Shown here piece by piece: positions 9,395 through 20,693 of a stretch of DNA of 64,000 nucleotides. The stretch lies in the NCBI GenBank assembly GCA_037367405.1, contig JAZKJV010000086.1, positions 992,001-1,056,000 on the forward strand, given 5' to 3'. The DNA comes from Ottelia alismoides. Taxonomy: Eukaryota > Streptophyta > Magnoliopsida > Alismatales > Hydrocharitaceae. Below the pieces are notes generated by a model. That model was not told the origin of the DNA, ran no database searches, and saw nothing but the letters and a program-made list of their open reading frames with translations. The translations under genes were made by a program, and so were the position numbers. Each line of letters starts with the position of its first letter. Positions within the stretch are counted from its first letter, which is position 1.

Positions 9395-10419
9395 CTCCTC
9401 TGGCAAAATTGCAGAAGATACCACGCAACTCTTGGTAACTACAATAAAGTCCCCCCAGTGCATTTTATATTTTATTTATTTGCATCTGTACCCCGGTGTT
9501 CCCCCTTAGTTTTGAACCTTCTCTCTACATTATTTTATTAATCCAAAAATAGCATGATGTTAGTTAATTAATTCTCTACGCTTTGACATGTTGTGGGTAT
9601 TTTTGTGACGGACGGTTAATTAATAAATAATTATTTTGCAGAGATTTGCATATTTTACCCATTTTCTGCTCTGAAATTGATAAGTTATTAACCGTTGCTC
9701 TAAAAATTCTCGAAAAATCACATCTTGTAGAGTTAACTATTCTTAAACATTGTGCCCAAAAAAGATTTGCATTTGCATGCATATTTTATCTTATAAAAAT
9801 CATTTTGCATCTTTTAGTATTTAATTTTTAGTAGGTATTAAACCCCACATTTTCGAAGTTTAGGATTTTTCTAAGATCCGTCACCTAGTGATAGATCTCA
9901 GATAATTTTGATTCTCGAAAATAAGTAGGTTGATATTTATTAAAATTAAATATTGAAAATCATTTTGTTTGCATTTAAAAATCCATAAAAAATTCATATT
10001 GCATCCAAAAATTCCAAAAAAAAATACAGTGCATCCATTTCATTATAGTTTACATTGTGGCCAAGTTTCGTATTTTTCGGATATCATTTGAACGTAATTT
10101 ACATTTTAGTCTCTAAAATAAGGCCAAATTTGCATTTTGCACCCTTTATTGCATTTAAAATTCCAAAAAAAGACCGCCTCGAAAATCGAACACGAACTTT
10201 GATAGACTTAATTCTAGGTTGTTCCTTTGCCTCCTTGTGATCGACCTTGGGACTTGCCCAAGTAAAATAAACATCAAAACCACTTGATTGAAATTGAATA
10301 AAATTTGTGGTTATTTTCTTGACTGTTTTCGAAAGCCGCCTACAACGAACGACATTAATCACTTTCACGCACGAACGTTAAAAACGATTTCTTAACGCGG
10401 CTTTTGCGGACACGTCAGA

Positions 10420-10437
10420 TGGCACCGTTGCCGGGGA
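10420..10437 (+). other. Primer-binding site of element A (tRNA-Asp)
   Basis: The sequence tggcaccgttgccgggga begins two bases after the LTR end. It is the complement of the 3' end of plant tRNA-Asp(GTC) with a single G-to-A change; element C has the perfect version. This primer is used by the Athila lineage of plant Ty3/Gypsy elements. Confidence 0.88.
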
Positions 10438-11657
10438 GGCAAACGGCTTAGTTTTTTTGTTTTGAAAATTTTTGTTCGGTTTTTCGAATTCGGGTAGTCT
10501 GACCCCCGAATCTTTCACTCTAAATCCCATTTTATTTCTTGTATTTATTTTGCAGTATTTATTTCATTTCTGATTAGTTTCTGAGTCACTCTCTTACATT
10601 CTCTCTCTTATTTTTCTTACGAGGTACCCGGCGCACGTGGAGCGGTTTTTCAAGGAACCGACGCATCTTCACCAACACCCGAAGAAGCCGCAATTAATTT
10701 AAGATCGAGTCAAGTCGTGAGAGAGCGTAGAGTCTAGGTTTTTAATTTCTGCAAATTTCCATTTCTGCTCATTTACAGCGGTGTCCGTTTGGACTCTCGC
10801 GCATGTAAAAAAGACCTTGAACTTTTTTCTGTGGTGTGTCGTGGCCTGTTTCACTCTCCGGAGAGGGTGGGGCCCGACTTGAGTGGCGATTAGGATAGCC
10901 CTGCACATACGGCTCTTAGAGCATTTTTATATCTTTGCTTGTGCTCGTAAGATCTTAAGCCACACTGCACTTTAACTGAGACGCACATTAGATCGTTCAA
11001 CTTAGCCAAATTCAACTCAATTCTTCCCGCTAATAGAACTTTCTGCTTAGGTGCGGTTTTCATCGGCTTGCACACATTTAGTATAATTTTTAAAACTCTG
11101 TATTGCATCCCACATGGAGATTGCGAGGAGGCACTGTAAGTCTTCTAACTGAGCATTCATCATAGTTTTCCGCGTGCATCGGCTTTTCCCGACTTTTTCC
11201 CCCTTGTTTTATCACATAAATCTAAAGGAAATTGGGACTGGACGGTAGACGTGTATTTGTGCTCATCTAAATTTTTCAGTGATCACCTCATTAAAATTGG
11301 GACTGCTAAATATAGCCGATCAAAATAATACATAAAATCAAGAATTTCTGCGGGAGAGCAACCCCGACCTTGTATGTTTCTATTTTTCTGAGTGAGCGAG
11401 AGACAATGCTTAAGGCTAGAGCCCAAATCCGAAATCTCAGCTCACTAAATTTTTGCCAAGATTGATTTATCACCAACTAAAATTGAAAAGATAATAGCCG
11501 AACTCTTACGGCTTCATTGTGTGCGTTGGTGAACCCAAGGTTTGAATTGTGTTTGCATTGGTGTGCGTGAACCGGTTTCAAGATCAATAGCCGCACATTT
11601 GATTTCTCTTGACTATCCCGTGCAATCATCTCTCCCTCTCTTGATTTAAAATTCACC
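10438..11657 (+). other. Untranslated leader of element A
   Basis: No ORF of interest. Several blocks correspond in order to the leader of element C (59990-61214): a 'tttttcttacgaggtacccg' start, a 'aatagaactttctgcttagg' block, 'cccttgttttatcacataaatctaaaggaaattggga', and a 'gggagagcaaccccgaccttgtat' block shortly before the ORF. The ordered similarity shows A and C descend from one ancestral element. Confidence 0.65.
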
Positions 11658-14374
11658 ATGGAATTCTTGTCCAATAACTCTTGCAGACCCAACCCCTCAT
11701 TCCTTTCAGCTCTTTCAAAAATAGCCGAACGCGTATCCAAGAATACATCAGAGCTATACTATGAAAATGAATTCGTATCGGTTAGACCCAAAACACCTCC
11801 CCCTCAACCACCAATAAATCCATCTCCTTCTGCTAATCTGACCTATTTCATGAATGACAACCCTTTGTATTCAGAGCAGACAAACCAAGAAATGATTGAG
11901 GGCTCTACTTCTTCATTTAATCCTCTTTACATTGATCATACAATTCACCCCTCATACTCGGTAAATGTCAATCCATCATTCATGGGAGAAGATAACCACA
12001 TGATCGAATTGCACACTTCTTCACCTCTTCCATCATTCTTGAACACCAAAGAAAAATCATTACCTTGAATTGAACATAATAACCCCCTCTTCACTCATAC
12101 AGAGGATTGGGCCGACCACAAAAGATCACAACTCTCCTTGGACCAACTCCACTTACCTAGACCATATGAGCAGCCACCTTCCATGATTATTGAGGAGATA
12201 CTTTCAGAAAATGATGATCGTACATCGGATATTTCTAGAGATCCCTCTCCTAGTACATATAGAAAAATGGAAGAGGACATTGAATTACAAAAACATACCC
12301 CAACTGCTCCCATATTTGGCCAAGAAGAGATTTTGGAGAATATTTTGAGGATGAATAAGAAATTTGATTTAATGGAGGATAAATTTCAAGAACTTGCCGA
12401 TCGATTAATCTCTGGTAGCTCAGCTATAAAAATGGATGAGGAAATGATTGGATCTGAAATTGAAAATTTTGAGGATGTTCAGGGACCTATGGACAATTCT
12501 GAAAATGACTATGTCGTTGACCCTCACCCTGAACTCCAGAGCCCATCTGAAGAACACCCCACACCCCCACACCACCCAGAAAATACCAAAAAATGGAAAT
12601 ATTTGAAAACCACAAAAAAATTGAAAATTTAGAAAATTTCATAAAAATTGAGACTGAAGACGATCTGAGGAATTTGGATCCAACTGTACGGGAAGCAATA
12701 GGAGAGAAATTGATTTTTGAACTTCCCTTTCTATAGGCCATTGAACACTTCCCCGATCTTAAAAGATTTGTATTGGACAAATTAACAATGAAGAAATCGG
12801 GCGGGATTCGGACAAAAACCGAGAGACATATATTGTCAATGGCCTCCTCCTTGGTGTTGAGGAGAAAAACCAAGAGCCGCATAGTGAAGCGGTTGCCCAG
12901 ATTTGAATGTGTACTCAAAGACATAATTTTCACCCATGCTCGGATTGATGACGATTCACCAATTAATATCCTCCCGGCCTCTATATTCCATGAACTCAAA
13001 CTCGGACCGATTTGAAAGATACGAGAGATCATTCAATTGGCAGACCGATCGTTAAAACGGCCGAGAGGAACCATCTCTGTCATCATGAAATTCCAAGGTG
13101 CTCCGCTCAAATTAGAATTCACGATCATCGATATTGAGCATCAAGGAGAATTTACCCAGTCTCCAATCATTCTCGGAAAGCCATTCTTGGCATTGGCCAA
13201 GGCAAGTATTGATTGTGAGACTCGAGAAATCAATTTCACAGCATTGGAAGCACTTAGATCTGACCATGTCTTTGAGGAACCATGATCTTCTGAGGCAACC
13301 CACGAAGTCCCCGACAACCATAACCATGAAGCGGTAGAAGAGCCCTACCCCGCAGCCACACCTGAGATAGCGGTTGTTGATGAAACTACTGGTTTAGAAA
13401 ATCTCCCCCCTGCTCCATTCCCAGTCGCTCTCACCATGGACAATCATGTATATGAATCATATGATCCGGAGACTTATGCATGGGCACACCCTGGGTCGAC
13501 CTACTCTGACTACATGGATTACATCAACTCGACTCAGGAATGCACCAACATCGAATCAGTGGAGAAAGAACATGCAGAGACTCTCCCCAATATTCAAATC
13601 CCCGAGGATCTCAAAATAGACAAATCTTTCTACTACGATCCTGAGACATATGCATGGTCACACCCGGGAGCAACATTCTCTGAATATCTTGACCAAATCA
13701 TCCCAAATTGAGAATGCTCAAACATTCGGGAGACTAAGAGCAAGCACACAGACCGAGCACCGACCAAGGAAAATTCAAATGGCTATTCATCTGGATACTC
13801 AAGTGAACCGACACCTTCACGACGAAATAAAAAGAGAGTCACCTTTGACCTTCCGGAAGAGGTATCGTCTGATGGTCCCTCATCAGGTCTGGAAAAGGTA
13901 GTCTATATGAGTGAAGTCTGTTCGGCAGCCCTAAAGCCATATCTTCGTAAGGATCCAAAATTCAATTCTCATTGGACAACTCCCGTTCCTAACTACTACT
14001 CATCCAAAGCTGATGCTCCTGCCCTCTTCAAGTACACTGGAATTCTTTCGTATGAGCTGACTGAGACCGGTGCTTCTGAGCTATCATCTGAGGACAAATT
14101 GATTGACCCCAAGAAGGAACGAATTCTGAGGAAACAATTAAAGAAATAAAAAGATATGCAAACTTGGAGTATGTCCACTTTCAAATATTACTCCTCTGAA
14201 GATAACTCTGATGATGGATATCTTTCATCTGACTCAAACTCTTCATCTATTATCCATCATGATTTTTCTGAGGATGACACTGATTGTAGTTGGGAATCAT
14301 ATGCTCCATCTTCACCTCATCATTATGATCTCCCACCACAGGCTCACAAGAAGATCAGCCGAAAACCGCCTTAA
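11658..14374 (+). pseudogene. Decayed ORF of element A with retropepsin-like domain
   Basis: Start chosen at the ATG in 'caccatgg' at 11658. The first part is polar and S/P-rich and matches no Gag. Reading continues past a TGA at 12066, shifts frame near 12590, passes stops at 12734, 13013, 13283, 13709 and 14147, and runs to 14374. The segment 12825-13285 aligns with the protease domain of element C: a 'HILSMA' block, then IDDDSPINILP where a normal retropepsin has D-T/S-G, then 'QLADRSLKRPRG' and 'PIILGKPFLA'. A 22-residue motif (YDPETYAW.HPG.T.S.Y.D) occurs twice, near 13463 and 13634. The tail has a basic 'RRNKKRVTF' patch like the C-terminus of C's ORF. No zinc knuckle, RT or integrase is present. 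A proteolytically active product is unlikely because the catalytic triplet is altered. Confidence 0.75.
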
Positions 14375-14434
14375 TCATTCGGCTACCCACCCTCCCTCCC
14401 GACCACATCGGTCTCCTTGTACAGCTTCTTCCTC

Positions 14435-14465
14435 TACTTAGGCCAAAGCCTAAGTATAGGGGGGG
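14435..14465 (+). other. Purine-tract hairpin A1
   Basis: Stem tacttaggc / gcctaagta with a 4-nt loop, followed at once by a G-run. It reproduces the AAGTATAGGGGG core of the polypurine tract at 16070-16081. Confidence 0.75.
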
Positions 14466-14530
14466 ACCGATGCCATCTGTTTATACCATCCTTCTCATCC
14501 TCCCAACCGCTCCATTTCCACCCTTCTTCC

Positions 14531-14566
14531 ATACTTAGGCTATCCAGAGCCTAAGTATAGGGGGAG
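14531..14566 (+). other. Purine-tract hairpin A2
   Basis: Stem tacttaggct / agcctaagta with a short loop, followed by taggggga. It has the same design as A1 and as C1-C3 in element C. Confidence 0.75.
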
Positions 14567-14652
14567 CCGACATCCACCTGTATATACTCTCCTCACTCAC
14601 TCTTTTCCGATCTACTTCCTAACCCATTGTATATAAATTTTCCACTCCCTTA

Positions 14653-14725
14653 TGCTTAGCACGAGCTATGTCTTCATTACGCTTTTTGTGCTCTGAGGAC
14701 ACAGCACTCGCTAAGTATAGGGGGG
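14653..14725 (+). other. Long purine-tract hairpin A3
   Basis: A longer stem: 'tgcttagcacgagctatgtcttc' faces 'gaggacacagcactcgctaagta', followed by taggggggt. The same arms occur in element C at 63445-63520, although the two elements are otherwise strongly diverged. This points to a conserved RNA or DNA structure. Confidence 0.75.
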
Positions 14726-16067
14726 TCTGTATATACTATGTATATATTTTACCCATATCTCGTACTTGCGCGTAAGTCTATATGTATTTACGGGGTGGGT
14801 ACTAACTTGAAAAAAAAACAACAACAACAACAACAAAAAGAAAAAAAAGAGAAGAAAAAAAAGAGTTTTGCTACTAACACTGACTTGCCCAAAATTTTTG
14901 AAAAAAAAAGGCTTCTGATTCCATTTTCTGCATAAAAAAATCCCTTGCATAAAATGTCAAAAAAATTTTAAAAAATGTGTCTGCATTGCATACACCTGCA
15001 CTTCATCCAACTTTACATGCATTTGCATCTGTGAAAAGTCATTGGGTTCTGAATCGAGTTATAAGCCGAAACCGAGAGTGATCTGGGCTTGCCCTTAATC
15101 TACCTAATTTTCAGAGGAACTTCACCGAGAAATAGGATTTTAAGAGCTTCAGGTGTTTTTGACTTAATTCCTTAAGTTCCACATGACAATGTACAGCGTT
15201 TGACTCTTAGTGTCTAACCTGGTCTCTTCATTCTGGGTACAACTCTGGAATAGGGAATTAATTCGCACTCTCGCACTATGCACTTAGCTCAACCCAGACG
15301 GGATGTTGGAAGACTATGTGAGTTTCTTTTCTGGTAGCGTGGAAATCTAAAGACCGGAGTTCGGGTTGAAATAAAGCTTCGGAAAAGGGATGGACGGCTG
15401 GGCACAATTTTTTCTAAGACCCCAAAAAAATGTACGGAATAAAAAGATGCTATATCCGTAGGGGCAAAACAAGATCCAAGCAGAACCACCAAAAATTCCA
15501 AATACAAAGAAGCATTCTACCAAATAAAAAAATTCGACCAAAAAGGTCCAAGCTTCAAGAAACCTGCAGATCTTGGTGGAGACTTGGCTACACTGGCCAT
15601 CTTCACAAGGAGAGGTGACTACACTGGCCACCCCCTCCAGTTCTTTTCTCTTTCTTCTAGCTTCTCCCCCAATTCGATTGTGAACACAGCACGACAGACC
15701 TTAGAAGGAAATACCTGACTCCCCGAGGACGAGTTACTGGAGAGGAGAGGAGCATGGTAGTCCAGCATTCTGGATGGGAAGAGCTAAAACCCTTCACACA
15801 CACGAGTCAGTTATTCAATGTTCATAGGGTATACTTTGGGAAGAGGATCGATCTAAGATGACTTCTGAGCCGAAACTGTAACAATGATGTGTAGAACTTG
15901 AGGGCTGTTGATTTTAAAATTCTAAGTCTCACAGAAGTTCCGCCACACTATTAATCCAAAGGTCGAGTTTAGTATCATTCTCACCTTCAGCTCATGGTCT
16001 TGGTATGGAACCCAGTCTCATTTCACTTCATGGCATGTCTTTTTGATGCTCAGGGACGAGCATGGTT
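14726..16067 (+). other. Non-coding 3' region of element A
   Basis: Starts with a stretch shared with C ('atctcgtacttgcgcgtaagt.tatatgtattta') and an A-rich tract of CAA and AAG repeats (14808-14880), matched by a similar A-rich tract in C (63617-63770). The remaining 1.2 kb has no recognisable gene; short open frames are not supported by similarity. Confidence 0.6.
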
Positions 16068-16081
16068 TAAGTATAGGGGGA
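16068..16081 (+). other. Polypurine tract of element A
   Basis: tttaagtataggggga directly precedes the 3' LTR start TGATGAATC at 16082. It is the expected plus-strand primer position, and its core is repeated in hairpins A1-A3. Confidence 0.85.
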
Positions 16082-19000
16082 TGATGAATCTCGGATTCAT
16101 CACTCTAAATCTCATTTATTAAGCTTAGGTCCCTAAAAATCAATTGCATTTCTGCATTTATTTCACATAATTAGCATTCAGGCATGATTTCATAAGAATT
16201 GCATTTTAGCATTAATTTCTGCATATTTTAAGAAGCCAAAAATCCAAGCCCAGATTGACCTGTAAATAGCCTGACTTCCCCTATTTTTAACTCCTCCATG
16301 CTAACACCACATACCATAAAACCACCTCCACTGTGTACATATCACTCACAAGAATAAATAAAAAATACAAAAAAAATCACTAACCCAAATAAGTGGACCA
16401 AAAACCCAAACCCTAGTTTCAGGATTTTCGGACTAAAAGCCACATATCTTCCCCATCTAGTGTCCGATTTGATCCTACTCACTTTTTGAACTAATGCACA
16501 TTCAATTATCTTCAAAACAAGACCAAGTTCAAGTGAATCGGAGCTCGTATGTGAAAGTTGGGTTTTGGGCCTCTTTTGTATATTTTCGCGGCTTTTCTAA
16601 CCTATATTTTATGTGTATATATTTTATTTTTTATAAAAATCCAAAAAAATTAGAATTAGGTGCCTTTTATTTATCTTTGAGTTTTCCATATTTTTCCGGA
16701 TTTTTATCTTGTTTAAAAAATGACAAAAAAATTAGAAAACCCAAAAAGCAAAGTATTCTATGTACATGGGATACCCAAAAAATTCACTTTTCACATTTGA
16801 CCGAATTTGGCTTTGATGTCTTCATGAACGTTGTAGATCTCGTCGAGACGAGCATTTTTTGTGAAGGAACTTTTTCGATCCGAGGTCATTTGATATTTCT
16901 TTTTGATTTTATAAAGGGTTTTATTTTCGATTTATCTGGAGCTGACACGTGGCAGCCTCAGAGGCCGCCACGTGTCAGTGTTTTTTGGGGTTTTTTATAT
17001 CGTTTTTATTAAAAAAAAAATTAAATTAAAAAGCGCCAGCACGTGCGATGCACGTGCCCCCAGGCACGTGCTCCGCACGTGCTGCGGCCCTCTCTCTCTA
17101 CCGCGACACGTGTCACGCTTTCGGCCGTTCGATCTCGCTTGATCGAACGGCCACTGCGTTTCTTCCCCAACCTCGCGCCCTTCTCCCCTCCGTAACCTCC
17201 GCCGGCGATCTCGCCAACCGCCTCCTCCGCGCCGCGCAGCGGCCGCTCCGTTATCTCCGCGCCATCCAACTAACCCCGCAACAGTCGGCCGCTCTTCCTT
17301 CGCTTCTATAAAAAAGACGCCGCCGCCCCACAGCCAACTCATCCGCCGTTAGCACCAAGGAGGCGGTGGTGACAGCCCGCCTACCCATCTCCGACGTGAT
17401 CCGGCTACGCCTCCCTCCGCGTGGCCGTTGCAGCGGATACCTCCCTGCCATTGTTGCCCTTGCTCCGGCTACTACTTGCTGTCGAGCCAACGATCAACAT
17501 CACCGATCACCTACGACTTTTATTTCCGCCAACTACTGGAGCACTACCTTCGATTCCGCTTCGACTCCGCTGCCAACGCCTTCGTCTCCGACAATCACCG
17601 CCGCGACTCCATCTTCCTCCGCCTCTTCGCCACAACCGCCGTACGCCGCATCCACGCCACTCCCGATCGTCCAGCGATATCCTTCGAAGTGCGCCACCAC
17701 CTTCGTCTCCAACTTGCTTCGCCCCCGACTCCGCAGCGCACGAGGCACCTCTCCGCTTCGACAGTCACCGTCTTCATCGCCAGCTTCGGCTCCACGTCGA
17801 CAGCACCGCCGGGTCCACGCCGCCCCACGCCACCGCCCTCTTCTCCAGCCACGCAACCCGAAGCTTCACCGACACGCCATCGCCAACGCCACCGGAGCTC
17901 CGCGCTGCGGCCACAACTCGGCCATCACCACCGCTCCTCCGCCAGCCCAGCGACCTTCGCCGGCCGGGCTCGAGGCCAGAGACCCCCACACGTGAGGCGC
18001 ACGTGCGTGGGGGGTCGACGTCAGCCAAACATCACCAGGTCACGTGCAGAGCACGTGATCTCTGGGTTATTTGCACAAACCACCCGGGCGATTCTCATAT
18101 TTGCGCTTCAATCCCGCCAACCAGAGGCACGTGCTCCTCTGGCAAAATTGCAGAAGATACCCCGCAACTCCTGATAACTACAATAAAGTCCTCCAGTGCA
18201 TTTTATATTTTATTTATTTGCATCTGTACCCCGGTGTTCCCCCTTAGTTTTGAACCTTCTCTCTACATTATTTTATTAATCCAAAAATAGCATGATGTTG
18301 GTTAATTAATTCTCTACGCTTTGACATGTTGTGGGTATTTTTGTGATGGACGGTTAATTAATAAATAATTATTTTGCAGAGATTTGCATATTTTACCCAT
18401 TTTCTGCTCTGAAATTGATAAGTGATTAACCGTTGCTCTAAAAATTCTCGAAAAATCACATCTTGTAGAGTTAACTATTCTTAAACATTGTGTCCAAAAA
18501 CGATTTGCATTTGCATGCATATTTTATCCTGTAAAAATCATTTTGCATCTTTTAGTATTTAATTTTTAGTAGGTATTAAACCCCACATTTTCGAAGTTTA
18601 GGATTTTTCTAAGATCCGTCACCTAGTGATAGATCTCAGATAATTTTGATTCTCGAAAATAAGTAGGTTGATATTTATTAAAATTAAATATTGAAATTCA
18701 TTTTGTTTGCATTTAAAAATCCATAAAAAATTCATATTGCATCCAAAAATTCCAAAAAAAATATAGTGCATCCATTTCATTATAGTTTACATTGTGGCCA
18801 AGTTTCGTATTTTTCGGATATCATTTGAACGTAATTTACATTTTAGTCCCTAAAATAAGGCCAAATTTGCATTTTGCACCCTTTATTGCATTTAAAATTC
18901 CAAAAAAAGACCGCCTCGAAAACCGAACACGAACTTTGATAGACTTAATTCTAGGTTGTTCCTTTGCCTCCTTGTGATCGACCTTGGGACTTGCCCAAGT

Positions 19001-19154
19001 AAAATAAACATCAAAACCACTTGATTGAAATTGAATAAAATTTGTGGTTATTTTCTTGACTGTTTTCGAAAGCCGCCTACAACGAACGACATTAATCACT
19101 TTCACGCACGAACGTTAAAAACGATTTCTTAACGCGGCTTTTGCGGACACGTCA
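16082..19154 (+). repeat. 3' LTR of element A
   Basis: 3.07 kb, colinear with 7336-10417 with only scattered substitutions and a few small indels by eye. Followed by CCTCC (19155-19159), the right target-site duplication. Confidence 0.92.
17307..17315 (+). promoter_or_regulatory. TATA box in the 3' LTR of element A
   Basis: tataaaaaa, placed about 195 bp after the last upstream CACGTG and inside the GC-rich block. The 5' LTR differs at this site (caataaaaac), so this copy shows the likely functional form. Confidence 0.55.
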
Positions 19155-19226
19155 CCTCCCCACCCGCACATACACACACAAAGACATACACACACACATA
19201 CACATACACACACACATCAGATATCT

Positions 19227-20618
19227 TTCAAATGGGACATGATCCTTCCATCCTTGAGGAAGGTTAACTATCCCATCCATTTGTAATTAATCGGATGATT
19301 ATTATACAATTTATGTTAATAATATTATTTAATTAACCAAAAATTCATTTTGATCATTATTCATTATCTGAATATAATTTCTAACCAATTAAAATATCTC
19401 CTCATTTATTCCTCTCTCCAAATTTTCATGTTTCCTCTCTCTCTCTATCCAAATTTGCCATTCACATCATCACATTAAATCCATTGCGAAATCCTAACCT
19501 CACACGCTCAAAAAACAAGAGGAAGAGGAGGATGCACACGACAATAGTGTTGGCGATGTACTCTGATTGTCTCTATCATTATCAAAGTCCTCACCAACCT
19601 CTTCACCACCTTCATCTTTGTCTTCATCGTCAACATGGCATTCACACTGGAGCATCGTGGGACGTCAACCTCTTCACCATATCACGGAGTTGATGATGGA
19701 AGTGTGCAAGCGGAGGGGATAATTGTGATGTATGAGCAGAGTTGATGACATCATATGTGTCCTCATTGGCTTGTTATTTATACAAATGTCGATGACAACG
19801 TGTTCGTATGACCTGTAAGGTGGGGTCTGTTAAAAGACTATGTCGGAGTGGTGGTGACTATAGGAGAAGTTCTTTATGCAAGTGACGACGATAAAAAAGT
19901 GTTGTACCCGATCTTGGATGAAGAACGATTCACAATTTGATACAATATTGATGTGTACTATACAATATTGATGTGTATTACATGATATGTATTACACATA
20001 TTTTTACATTTTCAATTGGTTGCGAATGAAAATGTAATTTTTATATATCATGTATATTTGATGAGCATTACACATTTGGATGTGCATTATACATTTTAGA
20101 TGTGTATTATAAATATTTGGTTTGTATTTAATCATCAAATAAGTGTGAATGACTGTTGCATTTTCACAAAGAACTATATAAGTTTTATTATATAAAATCA
20201 TATAATCTTTACAAAGAAGCACACATTAATTACTAATATGAATTGTATTCTGCAAAGAACCAAGAAAAATTTACAAATAACTGATGACTTTTTGAATGGA
20301 CCATGGATTCTAAAAAAAACATATAATTATCACAAAAGGAACCACGGATTATACAACATTATGTGAGGATACAAACATCTGTCCCACGTAATGTCACTCA
20401 ACACAAAAGTGAACATTATTTAAATATGGTATTGTGAAAAAAAATAATACTAGCTAAATTTAGTATTTCGAAATATTAATTGACATGCATAATTAATGCA
20501 AAAGATGATGATCAAAATGCCTTTTGGACAAATAAATTAATGATGCCATTAGATTTAAATCTAACGACTACGAACGTTGGCCTTTATTAAGGATGGAAGG
20601 ACCAAGTCCTATTAGAAG
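19227..20618. mobile_element. Non-autonomous TIR DNA element, ~1.4 kb, copy 2
   Basis: Colinear with 4628-6026 with modest divergence. Termini are ttcaaatgggacatgatcc and ggaccaagtcctattagaa. No long ORF survives and no transposase similarity is seen. Confidence 0.6.
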
Positions 20619-20622
20619 GGCT

Positions 20623-20693
20623 CACACACACATACACACACACACGCACGCACGCACACACGCACACACACACACACAGATATATATATATAG
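20623..20693. repeat. (CA)n/(CGCA)n/(TA)n microsatellite
   Basis: CA-rich repeats with CGCA interruptions, passing into TATATA directly before the TIR element at 20694. Confidence 0.9.

Larger units (their letters stand above)
7336..10417 (+). repeat. 5' LTR of element A
   Basis: 3.08 kb. The 5' terminus is a perfect 9-bp inverted repeat (TGATGAATC, 3-nt loop, GATTCATCA). A/T-rich U3 gives way to a GC-rich block at about 8190-9400 with CACGTG arrays. The TATA position reads caataaaaacg here (8557-8567), where the 3' LTR has ctataaaaaag, so this copy's core promoter looks mutated. Long overlapping open frames at 8617-9541 are open in three frames at once. I read them as a result of base composition and do not call a gene. 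An 11-bp phrase with an extra CACGTG near 9383-9394 is absent from the 3' LTR. Confidence 0.92.
7336..19154 (+). mobile_element. Element A: non-autonomous tRNA-Asp-primed LTR retrotransposon
   Basis: A complete element. Two long LTRs (7336-10417 and 16082-19154) begin TGATGAATC and end CGTCA and are close to identical by eye. A 5-bp duplication CCTCC flanks it at 7331-7335 and 19155-19159. The internal region (5.66 kb) has a primer-binding site complementary to plant tRNA-Asp with one mismatch, a 1.2-kb leader, one decayed ORF with a retropepsin-like domain, purine-tract hairpins, a long A-rich 3' region and a polypurine tract. RT, RNase H and integrase are absent. The tRNA-Asp primer and the protease sequence place it near the Athila/Tat branch of Ty3/Gypsy. 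It must have been mobilised in trans. Its sister family is element C (56443 onward). Confidence 0.9.
19155..20693. repeat. Right-hand remainder of the second duplicated segment
   Basis: Continues exactly where 7335 stops. The CCTCC, CA-rich microsatellite, 'atatctttcaaatgggacatgatcc' and the 1.4-kb TIR element correspond in order to 4584-6060. The match ends in the CA microsatellite at about 20680. Confidence 0.8.

Noticed and set aside
8617..9541. Long overlapping open frames (209-289 codons) in the GC-rich part of the 5' LTR of A, repeated at 17366-18290
   Set aside because: Three plus-strand and several minus-strand frames are open at once in GC-rich DNA poor in stop triplets. The products are low-complexity P/R/S/H-rich and match nothing. 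The differences between the LTRs do not favour one frame.
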